A stretch of 64,000 nt of DNA from Shewanella basaltis (lineage in GTDB: Bacteria > Pseudomonadota > Gammaproteobacteria > Enterobacterales > Shewanellaceae), in NCBI RefSeq assembly GCF_023283885.1, contig NZ_JAKILA010000015.1, positions 1-64,000 on the forward strand, given 5' to 3'. Position 1 is the stretch's first letter, and every line of letters starts with the position of its first letter. Shown piece after piece: positions 10,399-20,398 of the stretch. The position numbers and the translations under genes were made by a program. The notes under the pieces are model-generated. The model ran no database searches. It was not told the DNA's origin and was given only the letters and a program-made list of their open reading frames with translations.

Positions 10399-11492
10399 TA
10401 GTCACCCTTTAAGGTTAACGGCTCTGGCTTAACTAACTTATCACCCACGCGAGCAGGCCGTTCATTAAACATGATTAAACCTAAACTGGTTTTATCGAAC
10501 ACTTTGAAAACTAATAAATTACCATGAAATATATCAGGCATTTTATGTATCGTGTCTTCAGAGAAATGAGCCAATACTTTATCATAAGAAGAACGGTCTA
10601 AAGTCCGAACCGGCATGCCATCATTATCAATCGTAATGTCTTCACCATCGCGATACATTGAGAATACATGACCAGTTTTAACACCGTCTTCGCTACCTCT
10701 ATCAAGGTAAACCACATCTAATTTACCAGCCTCACGAATATTACCATTAATGGCAATAATCGCAGCAGGTACAGCAAGGTCAGCGGCTTTAGGCACAAAG
10801 TAAGCCGACATTAAGGCTTCATCTTCTACCGGCGCGACTTTAAACCCGCCTTTAGTTTCACGTAAGCTACTTAACAACTCTACTTTTGATATAGGACCAG
10901 ACTCAATAACGCGGCCACTAGAGGTTAAAATCATTTCTTGGCCCAATAACGCGTCACGCTCTAGCGAGAAAAACTCACGGCCAGTTTCATACATTGCTAC
11001 CTTAAGCCCAAGTTCAAGTTGCGCATTGACATAAATAATATCACTCACAACATGGTGAAGAGACGGACTCTCGCCACTCATAACGATAGGTAAAGCAGCA
11101 AAAACAGCAGGGTCAACCACCCTATTTTGTGTCAAATAAGGCTGAATAAGTGATAAATCTACCGCTGGGATTGGGCCATCTTTTGATGCTATCCGGCCTT
11201 CAGGGCTTTTTTTAATGTGCTGTTTTACCACTAAACGAGGTTGACCGTCGATAAAGACTAATGTCAATCTATCGCCGGGATAAATTAAATGTGGATTAGC
11301 GATTTGTGGGTTAACGCCCCACAATTTAGGCCAACGCCATGGATCATTTAAAAAGTAACCCGAGATATCCCACAAGGTATCGCCTTTTTTAACGACGTAC
11401 GTTTCAGGATGCCCAGCCTTTAATGTTAACGTATCAGCGTTAACACTAAATAAATTTAAAGATAAAAAAGCAAGTAAAAGTAAGCGTTTCAT
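10398..11492 (-). CDS. Exported LysM-domain protein
   Basis: 364 residues from the ATG at 11492; a second ATG four codons upstream (11504) is possible. A signal peptide is followed by a LysM peptidoglycan-binding domain at about residues 30-80 (YVVKKGDTLWDISGYFL, NPHLIYPGDRL). The long C-terminal part (about 90-364) has no recognised catalytic motif. Probably periplasmic and wall-associated. LysM genes in this position upstream of dprA are common in Shewanella and Vibrio. First gene of the leftward run and divergent from def across a 138-bp gap. Confidence 0.88.
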   Translation of the reverse strand: MKRLLLLAFLSLNLFSVNADTLTLKAGHPETYVVKKGDTLWDISGYFLNDPWRWPKLWGVNPQIANPHLIYPGDRLTLVFIDGQPRLVVKQHIKKSPEGRIASKDGPIPAVDLSLIQPYLTQNRVVDPAVFAALPIVMSGESPSLHHVVSDIIYVNAQLELGLKVAMYETGREFFSLERDALLGQEMILTSSGRVIESGPISKVELLSSLRETKGGFKVAPVEDEALMSAYFVPKAADLAVPAAIIAINGNIREAGKLDVVYLDRGSEDGVKTGHVFSMYRDGEDITIDNDGMPVRTLDRSSYDKVLAHFSEDTIHKMPDIFHGNLLVFKVFDKTSLGLIMFNERPARVGDKLVKPEPLTLKGD

Positions 11493-11630
11493 GGTGTAGT
11501 CCATGTTGTTTAGCTCTTTATTAGAGCTTTTTACTGTTATTGATAAGCGGTAAGGATTAAAATTACACTAATCGCAACAGCCAGTATAGCTAACTGGCTG
11601 AAATTTGACAGACTTGTTAAGAGTTTATAT

Positions 11631-12137
11631 ATGCCAATATTAAATGTTTTACGATTTCCAGATGAACGTCTACGCACTATTGCTGAGCCAGTAACGGATT
11701 TTGGCCCAGAATTACAGACTCAAATAGATAACATGTTAGAAACAATGTACGAGGAAAAAGGCATTGGTCTTGCTGCAACCCAAGTCAATTTCCACAAACA
11801 GCTCATCGTAATGGATTTACAAGATGATGTTGAACGCCCAACCGTATTCATCAATCCACAAATCATTAAAAGCAGTGGCGACTTTACTAACGAAGAAGGC
11901 TGTTTGTCTGTGCCTGGTGTATATGCAAAAGTGGATCGCTCAGAATTTGTGACGTTAAAAGCATTGGACCGTCATGGTAAAGAATTTACCGTAGAAGCGG
12001 ACGAGCTGTTTTCAATTTGTATTCAACACGAAATGGATCACCTGCAAGGTAAGCTGTTTGTTGATTACTTGTCACCACTTAAACGCCAACGCATAAAAAC
12101 CAAACTCGAAAAAGAAGCGCGTTTAGCCGCTAAATAG
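11631..12137 (+). CDS. def: Peptide deformylase
   Basis: Removes the formyl group from the initiator methionine of new proteins. All three metal motifs are present: [17 protein letters not shown] (Cys ligand) and QHEMDHLQG (two His ligands and the catalytic Glu). 168 residues, the same as typical gammaproteobacterial Def. First gene of def-fmt-rsmB-trkA-trkH, read rightward. An imperfect hairpin (AGCCAGT...ACTGGCT, about 11579-11599) lies in the divergent promoter gap. Confidence 0.96.
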   Translation: MPILNVLRFPDERLRTIAEPVTDFGPELQTQIDNMLETMYEEKGIGLAATQVNFHKQLIVMDLQDDVERPTVFINPQIIKSSGDFTNEEGCLSVPGVYAKVDRSEFVTLKALDRHGKEFTVEADELFSICIQHEMDHLQGKLFVDYLSPLKRQRIKTKLEKEARLAAK

Positions 12138-12145
12138 GACACGAT

Positions 12146-13102
12146 TTGAAACCGTTAAAAATTATCTTTGCCGGTACTCCGGATTTTGCCGCCAGACATT
12201 TACAGGCACTGATAGACTCTCAACATGAAGTCATTGCCGTATACTCCCAACCAGACCGACCGGCTGGTCGTGGAAAAAAACTGACAGCGAGCCCGGTTAA
12301 AGTTCTGGCTCAAGAGCATAATATTGCGGTTTTTCAACCTGCATCCTTGCGCAATGAAGATGCCCAGGCCGAATTAGCCAGCCTCAATGCCGACATTATG
12401 GTCGTGGTCGCTTACGGACTGATTTTACCAAAGATAGTACTTGATACACCAAGATTGGGCTGTATTAATGTTCACGGTTCTATATTGCCTCGCTGGCGTG
12501 GAGCTGCGCCAATCCAGCGTGCCCTATGGGCGGGGGACACCGAAACTGGCGTCACTATAATGCAAATGGATGTTGGCCTTGATACGGGTGACATGCTGCT
12601 AAAAACACACTTACCCATAGAAGCGAGCGACACCTCTGCCAGCCTATATGAAAAATTAGCGATACAAGGCCCTCTAGCATTAGTTGAAGCTCTAACAGGC
12701 TTAAGTGATGGTAGCCTTAAAGCACAAACACAAGATGAAACCTTAGCAAACTACGCAGAAAAGCTAACCAAAGAAGAGGCTCGCCTTGATTGGCACAAAA
12801 GTGCCAAGCAGTTATGGCAAGAGATCCGCGCATTTAACCCCTGGCCCGTTAGCTACTTTGAACACCAACAAAGCGTAATTAAAGTATGGCAGGCAACCTA
12901 TGACCCTAAACCTTGTGCAAAAGCACCAGGTACAGTGATTGCAGCAACCAAACAGGGGATTGAAGTAGCAACCGCTGATGGCACGTTAATCATTGAAACA
13001 ATGCAATTGCCAAACAAGAAGCCACTGGATGTGGCAGATATTCTCAATGCACGTAGTGATTGGTTTGCCCCTGGTGTGTGTTTAAACCAAGAGGCTAACT
13101 AG
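12146..13102 (+). CDS. fmt: Methionyl-tRNA formyltransferase
   Basis: Formylates initiator Met-tRNA using 10-formyl-THF. The formyltransferase domain contains the SLLPRWRG-type signature, here [16 protein letters not shown], and [13 protein letters not shown], with the catalytic Asn in INVHGS. The C-terminal OB-like tRNA-binding domain starts near residue 205. A TTG start is used (12146), with AGGA upstream; no in-frame ATG fits better. It is 8 bp after def and ends one base before rsmB. 318 residues, close to E. coli Fmt (315). Confidence 0.95.
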   Translation: MKPLKIIFAGTPDFAARHLQALIDSQHEVIAVYSQPDRPAGRGKKLTASPVKVLAQEHNIAVFQPASLRNEDAQAELASLNADIMVVVAYGLILPKIVLDTPRLGCINVHGSILPRWRGAAPIQRALWAGDTETGVTIMQMDVGLDTGDMLLKTHLPIEASDTSASLYEKLAIQGPLALVEALTGLSDGSLKAQTQDETLANYAEKLTKEEARLDWHKSAKQLWQEIRAFNPWPVSYFEHQQSVIKVWQATYDPKPCAKAPGTVIAATKQGIEVATADGTLIIETMQLPNKKPLDVADILNARSDWFAPGVCLNQEAN

Positions 13103-13103
13103 C

Positions 13104-14387
13104 ATGAATGTGCGAGCGCTTGCAGCTAAAGCGATATATGAAGTACTTGAAAAAGGCATGTCACTGTCGGTTGCCCTGCCAGAACAACAGCAACACCTGC
13201 AAAGCGGTAAAGACAAAGCCTTATTGGCCGAGCTCTGCTATGGTGTTATGCGTCAATTGCCGCAACTAGACAAATGCGTAAGCGACTGTTTAGCCAAACC
13301 GTTTAAAGGAAAACAACGGATACTACACCAGCTATTAATCGTTGGCTGTTATCAACTCTACTTTACTCGAATACCAGCCCATGCAGCGATTTCTGAAACA
13401 GCAGAAGCCTGTCGGCAACTGCGATTTGACGGGCTAGTCAAAGTCGTAAATGGCGTATTACGCAATATTCAACGCCAAGAAGCAGCACTTAATACCGATT
13501 CAGACACGTTACGTTTCAATACCCCGGCCTGGTTTATTAAGCGCTTACAACAAGCCTACCCAAGTAACTGGCAAGCCATTATTGAACAAAGCCACCAGCG
13601 CCCACCTATGTGGCTACGTAATAATCGTTTATCACAATCACGAGAAGATTATTTAAACGCATTAGCAGCAAAAGACATTGATGCCGAAGCGGGCCCAAGC
13701 CCAGATTCAATTTTGCTTGAAAGCCCTAAAGATGTCGCCAACTTGCCAGAATTTATGCAAGGCGCAGCATCAGTACAAGATGGTGCCGCTCAATGGGCTG
13801 CCACATTGCTCGCCCCAACAGCAAATGAGCTGGTGTTAGATGCCTGCGCAGCTCCTGGTGGTAAAAGCTGCCATTTAATCGAACTTGCGCCAAGTATTAA
13901 CCTTGTGGCGGTCGATTTTGATGAAAAACGCCTTGCACGAGTGCAACAAAATCTGGACAGACTGCATTTAAAAGCGCAAGTTATTCACGGCGATGCCGCC
14001 AACATAGACTCATGGTGGCAAGGGCAGCAATTTGACCGTATTTTACTGGACGCACCCTGCTCTGCAACGGGTGTTATACGCCGTCATCCAGACATCAAAT
14101 GGCTGCGTAAAAACAACGACATTGAAGAGCTAGCAAGGTTACAGCAACAAATTTTAGACCATTGCTGGCAGTGGCTTAAACCAGGCGGCACATTGTTATA
14201 TGCAACCTGCTCTATTTTACCGCAAGAAAATAGCCAGCAAGTTGAACAGTTTTTAGCACGTACGCCAGGCGCCAAATTAGTGCCCATCGCACAACAGTCA
14301 CATCCCGATGACATTGGCTGGCAAATATTACCAGGCCAAAACAATATGGATGGCTTTTATTACGCGCGCCTAGTTAAAGCAATTTAA
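13104..14387 (+). CDS. rsmB: 16S rRNA (cytosine-967 C5) methyltransferase RsmB
   Basis: Methylates C967 of 16S rRNA with S-adenosylmethionine. An N-terminal NusB-like RNA-binding domain (residues 1-130) is joined to a methyltransferase domain. The SAM loop [14 protein letters not shown], the catalytic [18 protein letters not shown] and the second cysteine motif [13 protein letters not shown] are all intact. 427 residues against 429 in E. coli. Directly after fmt with one base between them. Confidence 0.95.
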   Translation: MNVRALAAKAIYEVLEKGMSLSVALPEQQQHLQSGKDKALLAELCYGVMRQLPQLDKCVSDCLAKPFKGKQRILHQLLIVGCYQLYFTRIPAHAAISETAEACRQLRFDGLVKVVNGVLRNIQRQEAALNTDSDTLRFNTPAWFIKRLQQAYPSNWQAIIEQSHQRPPMWLRNNRLSQSREDYLNALAAKDIDAEAGPSPDSILLESPKDVANLPEFMQGAASVQDGAAQWAATLLAPTANELVLDACAAPGGKSCHLIELAPSINLVAVDFDEKRLARVQQNLDRLHLKAQVIHGDAANIDSWWQGQQFDRILLDAPCSATGVIRRHPDIKWLRKNNDIEELARLQQQILDHCWQWLKPGGTLLYATCSILPQENSQQVEQFLARTPGAKLVPIAQQSHPDDIGWQILPGQNNMDGFYYARLVKAI

Positions 14388-14403
14388 GGATGTACCCAGA
14401 GCC

Positions 14404-15813
14404 ATGAAAATTATTATTTTAGGAGCAGGACAAGTTGGTGGCACGCTTGCCGAAAACTTGGTCGGTGAAAATAATGACATAACCTTAGTCGACAGCGACC
14501 GAGCACGATTAAGGCTACTACAAGATAAATTCGATTTACGCGTGGTAGTCGGTCATGGCGCACACCCTAGCGTACTAAAAGAAGCCGGTGCAGAAGATGC
14601 CGACATGCTTATTGCCGTCACCAACAGTGATGAATGTAATATGTCGGCATGCCAAATAGCTTATAGCTTATTTGGTACACCGACCAAAATTGCCCGCATT
14701 CGCTCCGAAGCCTACCTGGATTTGCAGGATAAACTGTTTATTAGCAGCGAAATAAAAACCAGTGACGCGAAACCGCGTGGTGGCTTTATTATCGATGAGC
14801 TCATTGCACCTGAACAGTTAGTAACCACTTACATACAAAGACTGGTTGAATACCCAGGCGCTTTGCAAGTTCTTGAATTTGCTAAAGGTAAATTAAGTTT
14901 AGTAGCTGTTAAAGCATACTATGGCGGCCCATTAGTTGGTAATGCCTTAGCCACACTGCGTGAGCACATGCCCAACATTGATACCCGAGTTGCGGCGATT
15001 TTTAGGCAAGGTAGGCCGATTATGCCGCGAGGCACCACCATTATTGAAGCTGATGATGAAGTATTTTTCGTTGCAGACAGTCGCCATATTCGCGCGGTAA
15101 TGAGTGAAATGCAAAAACTCGATAACTCATACCGCAATATTATGATTGCCGGTGGCGGTAACATTGGTTTTGGCCTCGCGCAAAAATTGCAACGTACCCA
15201 CTCAGTAAAATTAATTGAACATCGCCAAGAACGCGCCGAACAACTGTCAGAAAAACTCGAAAAAACCACGGTTTTTTGTGGCGATGCATCCGATCAAGAA
15301 TTACTTCTTGAAGAACACATTGACCAAACCGATGTGTTTATTGCCGTTACCAATGATGACGAAGCCAACATTATGTCGGCATTACTGGCAAAACGTATGG
15401 GCGCCAAAAAAGTCATGGTGCTGATCCAACGCGAAGCCTATGTCGACATTGTGCAAGAAGCCAATATCGACATTGCCATTTCACCACAACAAGCCACCAT
15501 TTCGGCACTACTGACGCATATCCGTCAAGGCGATATATGTAATGTTTACTCACTGCGTCGCGGTGCCGCTGAGGCCATAGAAGCTATCGCTCATGGCGAC
15601 TCAAGCACCTCAAAAGTGGTTGGTAAGCAAATCGGTGAAATCAAACTCCCACCTGGCACAACCATTGGTGCGATTGTGCGCAATGATGAAGTGCTCATGG
15701 GTCATGACAAAACGGTTATCGAGCAAGGCGACCATGTGATTTTATTTTTAGTGAATAAAAAGTTTATTGGCGATGTAGAAAAACTGTTCCAACCGAGTGC
15801 ATTTTTCTTTTAG
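14404..15813 (+). CDS. trkA: Trk potassium uptake regulatory subunit TrkA
   Basis: Cytoplasmic NAD(H)-binding RCK gating subunit of the TrkH potassium channel. It has two tandem RCK-N domains, with [13 protein letters not shown] at residue 8 and [14 protein letters not shown] at about 249. Each is followed by a TrkA-C domain, the last ending near residue 460. 469 residues, a little longer than the E. coli protein. It lies 6 bp before a trkH gene, so the channel and its gate are co-transcribed. Confidence 0.95.
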   Translation: MKIIILGAGQVGGTLAENLVGENNDITLVDSDRARLRLLQDKFDLRVVVGHGAHPSVLKEAGAEDADMLIAVTNSDECNMSACQIAYSLFGTPTKIARIRSEAYLDLQDKLFISSEIKTSDAKPRGGFIIDELIAPEQLVTTYIQRLVEYPGALQVLEFAKGKLSLVAVKAYYGGPLVGNALATLREHMPNIDTRVAAIFRQGRPIMPRGTTIIEADDEVFFVADSRHIRAVMSEMQKLDNSYRNIMIAGGGNIGFGLAQKLQRTHSVKLIEHRQERAEQLSEKLEKTTVFCGDASDQELLLEEHIDQTDVFIAVTNDDEANIMSALLAKRMGAKKVMVLIQREAYVDIVQEANIDIAISPQQATISALLTHIRQGDICNVYSLRRGAAEAIEAIAHGDSSTSKVVGKQIGEIKLPPGTTIGAIVRNDEVLMGHDKTVIEQGDHVILFLVNKKFIGDVEKLFQPSAFFF

Positions 15814-15819
15814 GTTTTT

Positions 15820-17262
15820 ATGTTTAACATAAAACAACTTATCTTTATTCTGGGTATTTTTCTCTCAATACTCACCGGGTTTATGTTGGTGCCAATGGCA
15901 TTTGCGCTATTTTATAGCGAAGAAACCATTGGCGATTTTATGATTTCGGGCCTATTCACTGGCCTAATAGCTATACTTTGCCTGCAAAATGGTCGGAACC
16001 ATCAGTTTACCCTCAACATCCGTGACATGTTCATGTTAACCAGTGCCACCTGGTTTATCGTCAGTCTATTTGCAGCATTACCATTCACCTTGTATCACGG
16101 CATCAACTATACCGATGCTTTTTTTGAAACCATGTCAGGTATCACCACTACAGGCTCGACCGTATTAAGCGGCTTAGACACCATGGACCACAGTATTTTA
16201 GTGTGGCGCTCACTGCTGCAATGGTTAGGCGGTATTGGCTTTATTGTAATGGCGGTAGCGGTATTACCGTTTCTTAACGTCGGTGGTATGCGGTTATTTA
16301 GAACAGAATCATCCGACTGGAGCGACAAAACCATGCCGCGCACCCAGCACATGGCCAAACACTTATTTCAGGTTTATTGCGTACTCACATTGCTGTGTGC
16401 ACTTGCCTACCACTTAGCAGGAATGCACTGGTTTGAAGCCATCAACCACGCAATGACAACCTTATCAACTGGCGGTTACTCAACATCAGACCGCTCCATG
16501 GCGGCATTCTCACCACAAGCCCATTGGGTTGGTATCGTATTTATGCTGGCTGGAGGTCTGCCGTTAATGATGTTTGTCCAATCAGTCCAACAACGTAGTA
16601 TACGTGTATGGCATGATCAGCAAGTAAAAGGCTTTTTATTGTTTGTATTGCTGGTGTCTTGTTCATTAGCATTTTGGTTATGGCAACATCAGCACATGGA
16701 CTTTATGGATGCTCTGAGGCTATCTAGCTTTAACGTGATATCAGTAATTACAACAACAGGATACGGGTTAACAGATTACCAATCCTGGGGTGCCGTCGCC
16801 AGCGTAGCGTTTTTATTCTTAATGTTTATTGGCAGCTGTTCAGGTTCGACATCTGGCGGGATTAAAATTTTTCGCTTTCAAATCGCCTTTTCTATTATGC
16901 GTCAGCAAATAAAGCAACAATTTCATCCAAATGGTGTGTTTAAAGAAAAATACAACGGCCACCGAATTAAAGATGACATTGTCCGCTCTATTATGGCGTT
17001 TTTTATGTTGATGTTTATTGTGATTATTGGGTTGTCGCTTATTTTAGTGCTAACAGGATTAGACCCAATGACCAGTTTTACGGGTGCTATTACAGCCGTC
17101 ACAAACGTCGGCCCAGGGCTTGGGCCAATTATTGGCCCTGCGGGTAACTTTGCCCCCTTACCCGATATTGCCAAATGGGCCCTAGCAATTGGAATGCTAT
17201 TAGGCCGTCTTGAAATCCTGACTATAGCAGTATTATTTCATCCTAAATTTTGGCGCTTTTAG
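15820..17262 (+). CDS. trkH: Trk potassium transporter membrane subunit TrkH (copy 1)
   Basis: Inner-membrane K+ channel/transporter subunit with about ten membrane segments and four pore repeats. Selectivity-filter-like stretches are seen as SGITTTGSTVL, MTTLSTGGYST, VITTTGYGLTD and TAVTNVGPGLG. The intramembrane-loop glycine-rich segment GSCSGSTSGGIKIFR is present. 480 residues. Last gene of the def operon, next to trkA. It is convergent with the first hemG-like gene with only 5 bp between stops. Confidence 0.94.
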   Translation: MFNIKQLIFILGIFLSILTGFMLVPMAFALFYSEETIGDFMISGLFTGLIAILCLQNGRNHQFTLNIRDMFMLTSATWFIVSLFAALPFTLYHGINYTDAFFETMSGITTTGSTVLSGLDTMDHSILVWRSLLQWLGGIGFIVMAVAVLPFLNVGGMRLFRTESSDWSDKTMPRTQHMAKHLFQVYCVLTLLCALAYHLAGMHWFEAINHAMTTLSTGGYSTSDRSMAAFSPQAHWVGIVFMLAGGLPLMMFVQSVQQRSIRVWHDQQVKGFLLFVLLVSCSLAFWLWQHQHMDFMDALRLSSFNVISVITTTGYGLTDYQSWGAVASVAFLFLMFIGSCSGSTSGGIKIFRFQIAFSIMRQQIKQQFHPNGVFKEKYNGHRIKDDIVRSIMAFFMLMFIVIIGLSLILVLTGLDPMTSFTGAITAVTNVGPGLGPIIGPAGNFAPLPDIAKWALAIGMLLGRLEILTIAVLFHPKFWRF

Positions 17263-17267
17263 CTCAA

Positions 17268-17810
17268 CTAAACCTTCGCTAAACAGGCAATATGATCACC
17301 ATAAGCTTTTACATCTTGCCAATCTGTGTAGTCAATAATGGCGGTGGGATCTGTGGGTCCGTTAGTCATCTTCATGATCAATCTAATCATTAAACTGTCG
17401 TACCAAGGCCAGGATGGGTAATCTACTTTTCCGGCAATGATCTTAACATCTTGAGGTTTCCAAGCCGACAAGGTTAAAAACTTCTGTAAGTATTTATTGT
17501 TTTCTGGGATGCGCTTTTCAGGATTACGTGCCACCACATTGACACAAAAAAAGCTATTTGGCATGTTCGCTAACGCCTGTTGATGCTGCTGAATAAACTC
17601 AAACACAGACTTATGATATGAACCATAAAGTACACAGGCCCCCAACGCAACAGCATGGTATTTTGACCAGTCTATGGGGTGTTGTTTACTGTCATGAATG
17701 CTCATCACATCACACTGATCACCATTAGCAAGTATTTGTTTAGCGATGGCATCGCTAATTAGAGCGGTATGACCGCCCCGAGAATAGTAAAGGACTAATA
17801 TATTGGCCAT
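17268..17810 (-). CDS. HemG-like flavodoxin, protoporphyrinogen IX dehydrogenase (copy 1)
   Basis: 180 residues with a long-chain-like flavodoxin fold. The FMN-phosphate loop is YYSRGGHTALI at residues 8-18, and FFCVNVVARNPEKR, the HemG insert region, is in the middle. HemG oxidises protoporphyrinogen IX, passing electrons to quinone. The shared KFLTLSAWKP and MTNGPTDP blocks make it a clear paralogue of the gene at 18335-18868; only one is likely to be the main haem enzyme. The loop here starts from YYSRGG rather than the YSTVDGQT loop typical of HemG, so I regard this as the more divergent copy. Confidence 0.8.
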   Translation of the reverse strand: MANILVLYYSRGGHTALISDAIAKQILANGDQCDVMSIHDSKQHPIDWSKYHAVALGACVLYGSYHKSVFEFIQQHQQALANMPNSFFCVNVVARNPEKRIPENNKYLQKFLTLSAWKPQDVKIIAGKVDYPSWPWYDSLMIRLIMKMTNGPTDPTAIIDYTDWQDVKAYGDHIACLAKV

Positions 17811-17896
17811 AAAACGCTCTCAGTGCTGTTAAATTGGCCTCAGTGTGGCAAAAATGCGCTTTATAAACCTCTGCAATGATCACAAATTAGAAATAG

Positions 17897-17923
17897 CTCA
17901 TATATTTAATAGTTAAAATTGAG
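17897..17923. promoter_or_regulatory. Possible ArsR-type operator
   Basis: An imperfect inverted repeat: CTCA then an AT-rich arm ending TTTAA, a TAG centre, then TTAAAATTGAG. It lies between the divergent hemG-like gene and arsR. Size and AT-richness suit the 12-2-12-like operators of ArsR proteins. Binding by the adjacent regulator is inferred from position only. Confidence 0.3.
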
Positions 17924-18004
17924 ATCTGCAAAGCGCGGCAGTATGATGACTTTAGATAGGCAGTTATGATTAAACTGACCCACGTTCAACAGATAGGAAC
18001 ACAC

Positions 18005-18310
18005 ATGCAACAAGATATCGATGTCGCGACCATGCTTACCAATGCAGAGACAGCCGCGCAATGGCTCAAAGCGATTGCTAACCCTTATCGATTAATGATT
18101 TTGTGTTTGTTGCTGGAAAAAGAACACAGTGTCACTGAGTTAAATGAAACGGTTCCACTCAGTCAGTCGGCCTTGTCACAACATTTAGCAGTACTGCGCA
18201 CACAAGACTTAGTAAATACACGCAAAAGCTCACAGGTGGTGTATTACACCCTTAAAAATGAGCAAGTCACCGAGGTGATATCCATTCTTCATCGTCGTTA
18301 TTGCGCCTAG
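18005..18310 (+). CDS. ArsR-family transcriptional regulator
   Basis: 101 residues from the ATG at 18005, chosen for its TAGGAA ribosome site. An ATG at 17966 would add 13 residues. Winged-helix DNA-binding domain with recognition-helix region PLSQSALSQHLAVLRTQDLV followed by the wing RKSSQVVYYTL. The metal site CVCxD of ArsR itself is absent. One cysteine is in the dimer helix (LCLLL) and one near the end. The inducer is unknown; it could be a redox sensor. It sits between two hemG-like genes and is divergent from one of them. Confidence 0.88.
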   Translation: MQQDIDVATMLTNAETAAQWLKAIANPYRLMILCLLLEKEHSVTELNETVPLSQSALSQHLAVLRTQDLVNTRKSSQVVYYTLKNEQVTEVISILHRRYCA

Positions 18311-18333
18311 CCATGCTTATAGGCGCAATTTTT
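18301..18333 (+). terminator. Terminator after arsR
   Basis: TTGCGCCTA (18301-18309) pairs with TAGGCGCAA (18320-18328), followed by TTTTTG. The stem begins inside the last codons of arsR and separates it from the convergent hemG copy. Confidence 0.7.
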
Positions 18334-18334
18334 G

Positions 18335-18868
18335 TTAACATTTTTGCGCTGCGACCTGCTTAGCAAAGTCGTCAACCTTAGCCCAATCGGTAAATTCAAA
18401 AGTGCCACTGGTATCTGTCGGCCCCTTCGTCATCCACATAATAAAACGGATCATAACCTTGTCGAAAAAACGGTAACGTGGATAGTCAATCTTACCTGCA
18501 AAAACCCCTAACATCTTTGGCGTCCACGCCGACAGCGTTAAAAACTTTTGCATATAAGGATTAGTTTCTGGGGTGTTTTTAAGGGCTTTTCTCGCCACAA
18601 CATTGACGGTAAAAAAACTGGTTAACTTACTATCTAGTAAGTCCTTATGTTGTTCTACAAACTTAAATAATTCGGGTCGGTGTTTGCCGTAACGAATACT
18701 GGCGCCAATCACTACTTTATCTACATCAACTAACTGTTCAGGCGTCATGCTCGCAAGATTAACCAAGCTAGTTTGTTCGCCACTTTCTGCGAGTACTTGC
18801 CCAATGCGTTGACAAATAGCTTGGGTTTGCCCATCAACCGTCGAATATAAGATGACTGTTTTTAACAT
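18335..18868 (-). CDS. hemG: Menaquinone-dependent protoporphyrinogen IX dehydrogenase HemG (copy 2)
   Basis: 177 residues from the ATG at 18868. The frame is open 29 codons further, but that part overlaps trkH and is unlike HemG. Flavodoxin FMN loop YSTVDGQTQAI at residues 8-18, SIRYGKHRPELF in the second FMN-binding loop, and the HemG insert FFTVNVVARKALKNTPETNPYMQKFL. Length fits E. coli HemG (181). Oxidises protoporphyrinogen IX to protoporphyrin at the inner membrane. Its start overlaps the trkH stop by one base (TAATG), so the two are coupled. An E. coli-like trkH-hemG pairing supports the name. Confidence 0.92.
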   Translation of the reverse strand: MLKTVILYSTVDGQTQAICQRIGQVLAESGEQTSLVNLASMTPEQLVDVDKVVIGASIRYGKHRPELFKFVEQHKDLLDSKLTSFFTVNVVARKALKNTPETNPYMQKFLTLSAWTPKMLGVFAGKIDYPRYRFFDKVMIRFIMWMTKGPTDTSGTFEFTDWAKVDDFAKQVAAQKC

Positions 18869-20325
18869 TAATTTTTCCAAAATGTCGGTGTGAATAACAC
18901 CAATAAGGTAAACACTTCTAAACGGCCAAACAGCATGGCAACAACCAATACCCATTTTGCACCATCAGACACATTGGCGTAATTTGATGCAACATCCCCT
19001 AAGCCAGGACCAAGGTTATTTAAACTTGCTGCGGTGGCACTAAATGCTGTAATCGCATCCATATCCATTGCCATTAAAATGACCATACAGACAACAAACA
19101 CTAAAGCATAAGCAGAAAAGAAGCCCCATACCGCATCAATAATCCTGTCTGGTAGTGCGTTAGAGCCAATTCGAATTGAGTACATGGCCTTGGGGTGTAT
19201 TAAACGCTTTAACTCGCGAGAGCCCTGTAAAACCAGCAAAATTAAACGAATAACCTTCATCCCGCCACCAGTAGAACCCGCACAACCACCAATAAAGCTC
19301 GAAAAGATAAGTAAAATAGGCAAGAACAATGGCCAGGAATGGAAGCTTTCAGTACCAAACCCCGCTGTTGTCGAAATAGAAACCACTTGGAAAAAAGCAT
19401 AATCTAGGGTTTGTTCTGCAGAGTCGTAAATACCTGACTGATATAGGGTAATAAAACATATGGCCGTTAATACCAATTGCACCGCAATCAGCACTTTAAA
19501 TTCGGCATCCCTGAAATAGATTTTAAAGTTAATGCCACGCCAACTAAATGCGGCAAAATGCAGACTAAAATTCACAGCTGCTATCAGCAAAAAGACCGCA
19601 CAAATCACATTAATTAATGGGCTGTCAAAATAACCTAAACTGGCATCATGGGTAGAAAACCCACCAATAGCAATCGTAGAAAATGAGTGGCAAATAGCAT
19701 CAAAAGCATCCATACCTGCAAAATAAAATGCTAATGCACACGCCGTTGTTAACATAAAGTAGATATACCACAATGCTTTAGCTGTTTCGGCTATTCGTGG
19801 TGTGACCTTGGTATCTTTTACCGGTCCGGGCACTTCAGCTTTATACAGCTGCATGCCACCAATCCCTAACAGTGGTAAAATAGCCACCGCCAGTACAATG
19901 ATACCCATACCGCCCATCCACTGCAGTAAATGGCGATAAAACAAAATGGATTTAGGCAGGTCGTCTAGGCCAACAATCACGGTCGCGCCCGTGGTTGTCA
20001 GGGCAGAGAATGATTCAAAAAAACTGTCAGTCCAGCTCAGATCAGGCTCATTGGCAAATATAAATGGCAACGCCCCTATGGAACCCAGAACCGTCCAAAA
20101 CAGCACGACGATTAGAAAGCCTTCTCGAGTGCGTAAATCACCTTTTTGATGACGATTGGGGTACCATAATAAAAAACCCAAAAAGATACTGACAAAAAAG
20201 GCCTGAATAAACGCAGTACCACCACCATCTTTATATAAGATAGCCACTAATGCTGACGGCAGCATGGTGATTGAAAATAATCCCATCAGCAAACCGGTGA
20301 TTCTAATAATTGTTTTATATTGCAT
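18868..20325 (-). CDS. trkH: Trk potassium transporter membrane subunit TrkH (copy 2)
   Basis: 485 residues, inner membrane, with the same four-repeat pore plan as copy 1: SALTTTGATVIV, FSTIAIGGFSTHD, VVSISTTAGFGTES and TAAASLNNLGPGLGD. The loop GGCAGSTGGGMKVIRLI is present. It resembles the E. coli TrkH-HemG arrangement more than copy 1 does and is followed directly by hemG. Both copies probably depend on the single TrkA at 14404-15813. No trkA lies next to this copy. Confidence 0.94.
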   Translation of the reverse strand: MQYKTIIRITGLLMGLFSITMLPSALVAILYKDGGGTAFIQAFFVSIFLGFLLWYPNRHQKGDLRTREGFLIVVLFWTVLGSIGALPFIFANEPDLSWTDSFFESFSALTTTGATVIVGLDDLPKSILFYRHLLQWMGGMGIIVLAVAILPLLGIGGMQLYKAEVPGPVKDTKVTPRIAETAKALWYIYFMLTTACALAFYFAGMDAFDAICHSFSTIAIGGFSTHDASLGYFDSPLINVICAVFLLIAAVNFSLHFAAFSWRGINFKIYFRDAEFKVLIAVQLVLTAICFITLYQSGIYDSAEQTLDYAFFQVVSISTTAGFGTESFHSWPLFLPILLIFSSFIGGCAGSTGGGMKVIRLILLVLQGSRELKRLIHPKAMYSIRIGSNALPDRIIDAVWGFFSAYALVFVVCMVILMAMDMDAITAFSATAASLNNLGPGLGDVASNYANVSDGAKWVLVVAMLFGRLEVFTLLVLFTPTFWKN

Positions 20326-20398
20326 TAAGGATTCTGTTTAGGTTGTACAACGTCGAATTTAACAATTGAATGACATTTTGGCATAAGTTAGTCATAGC

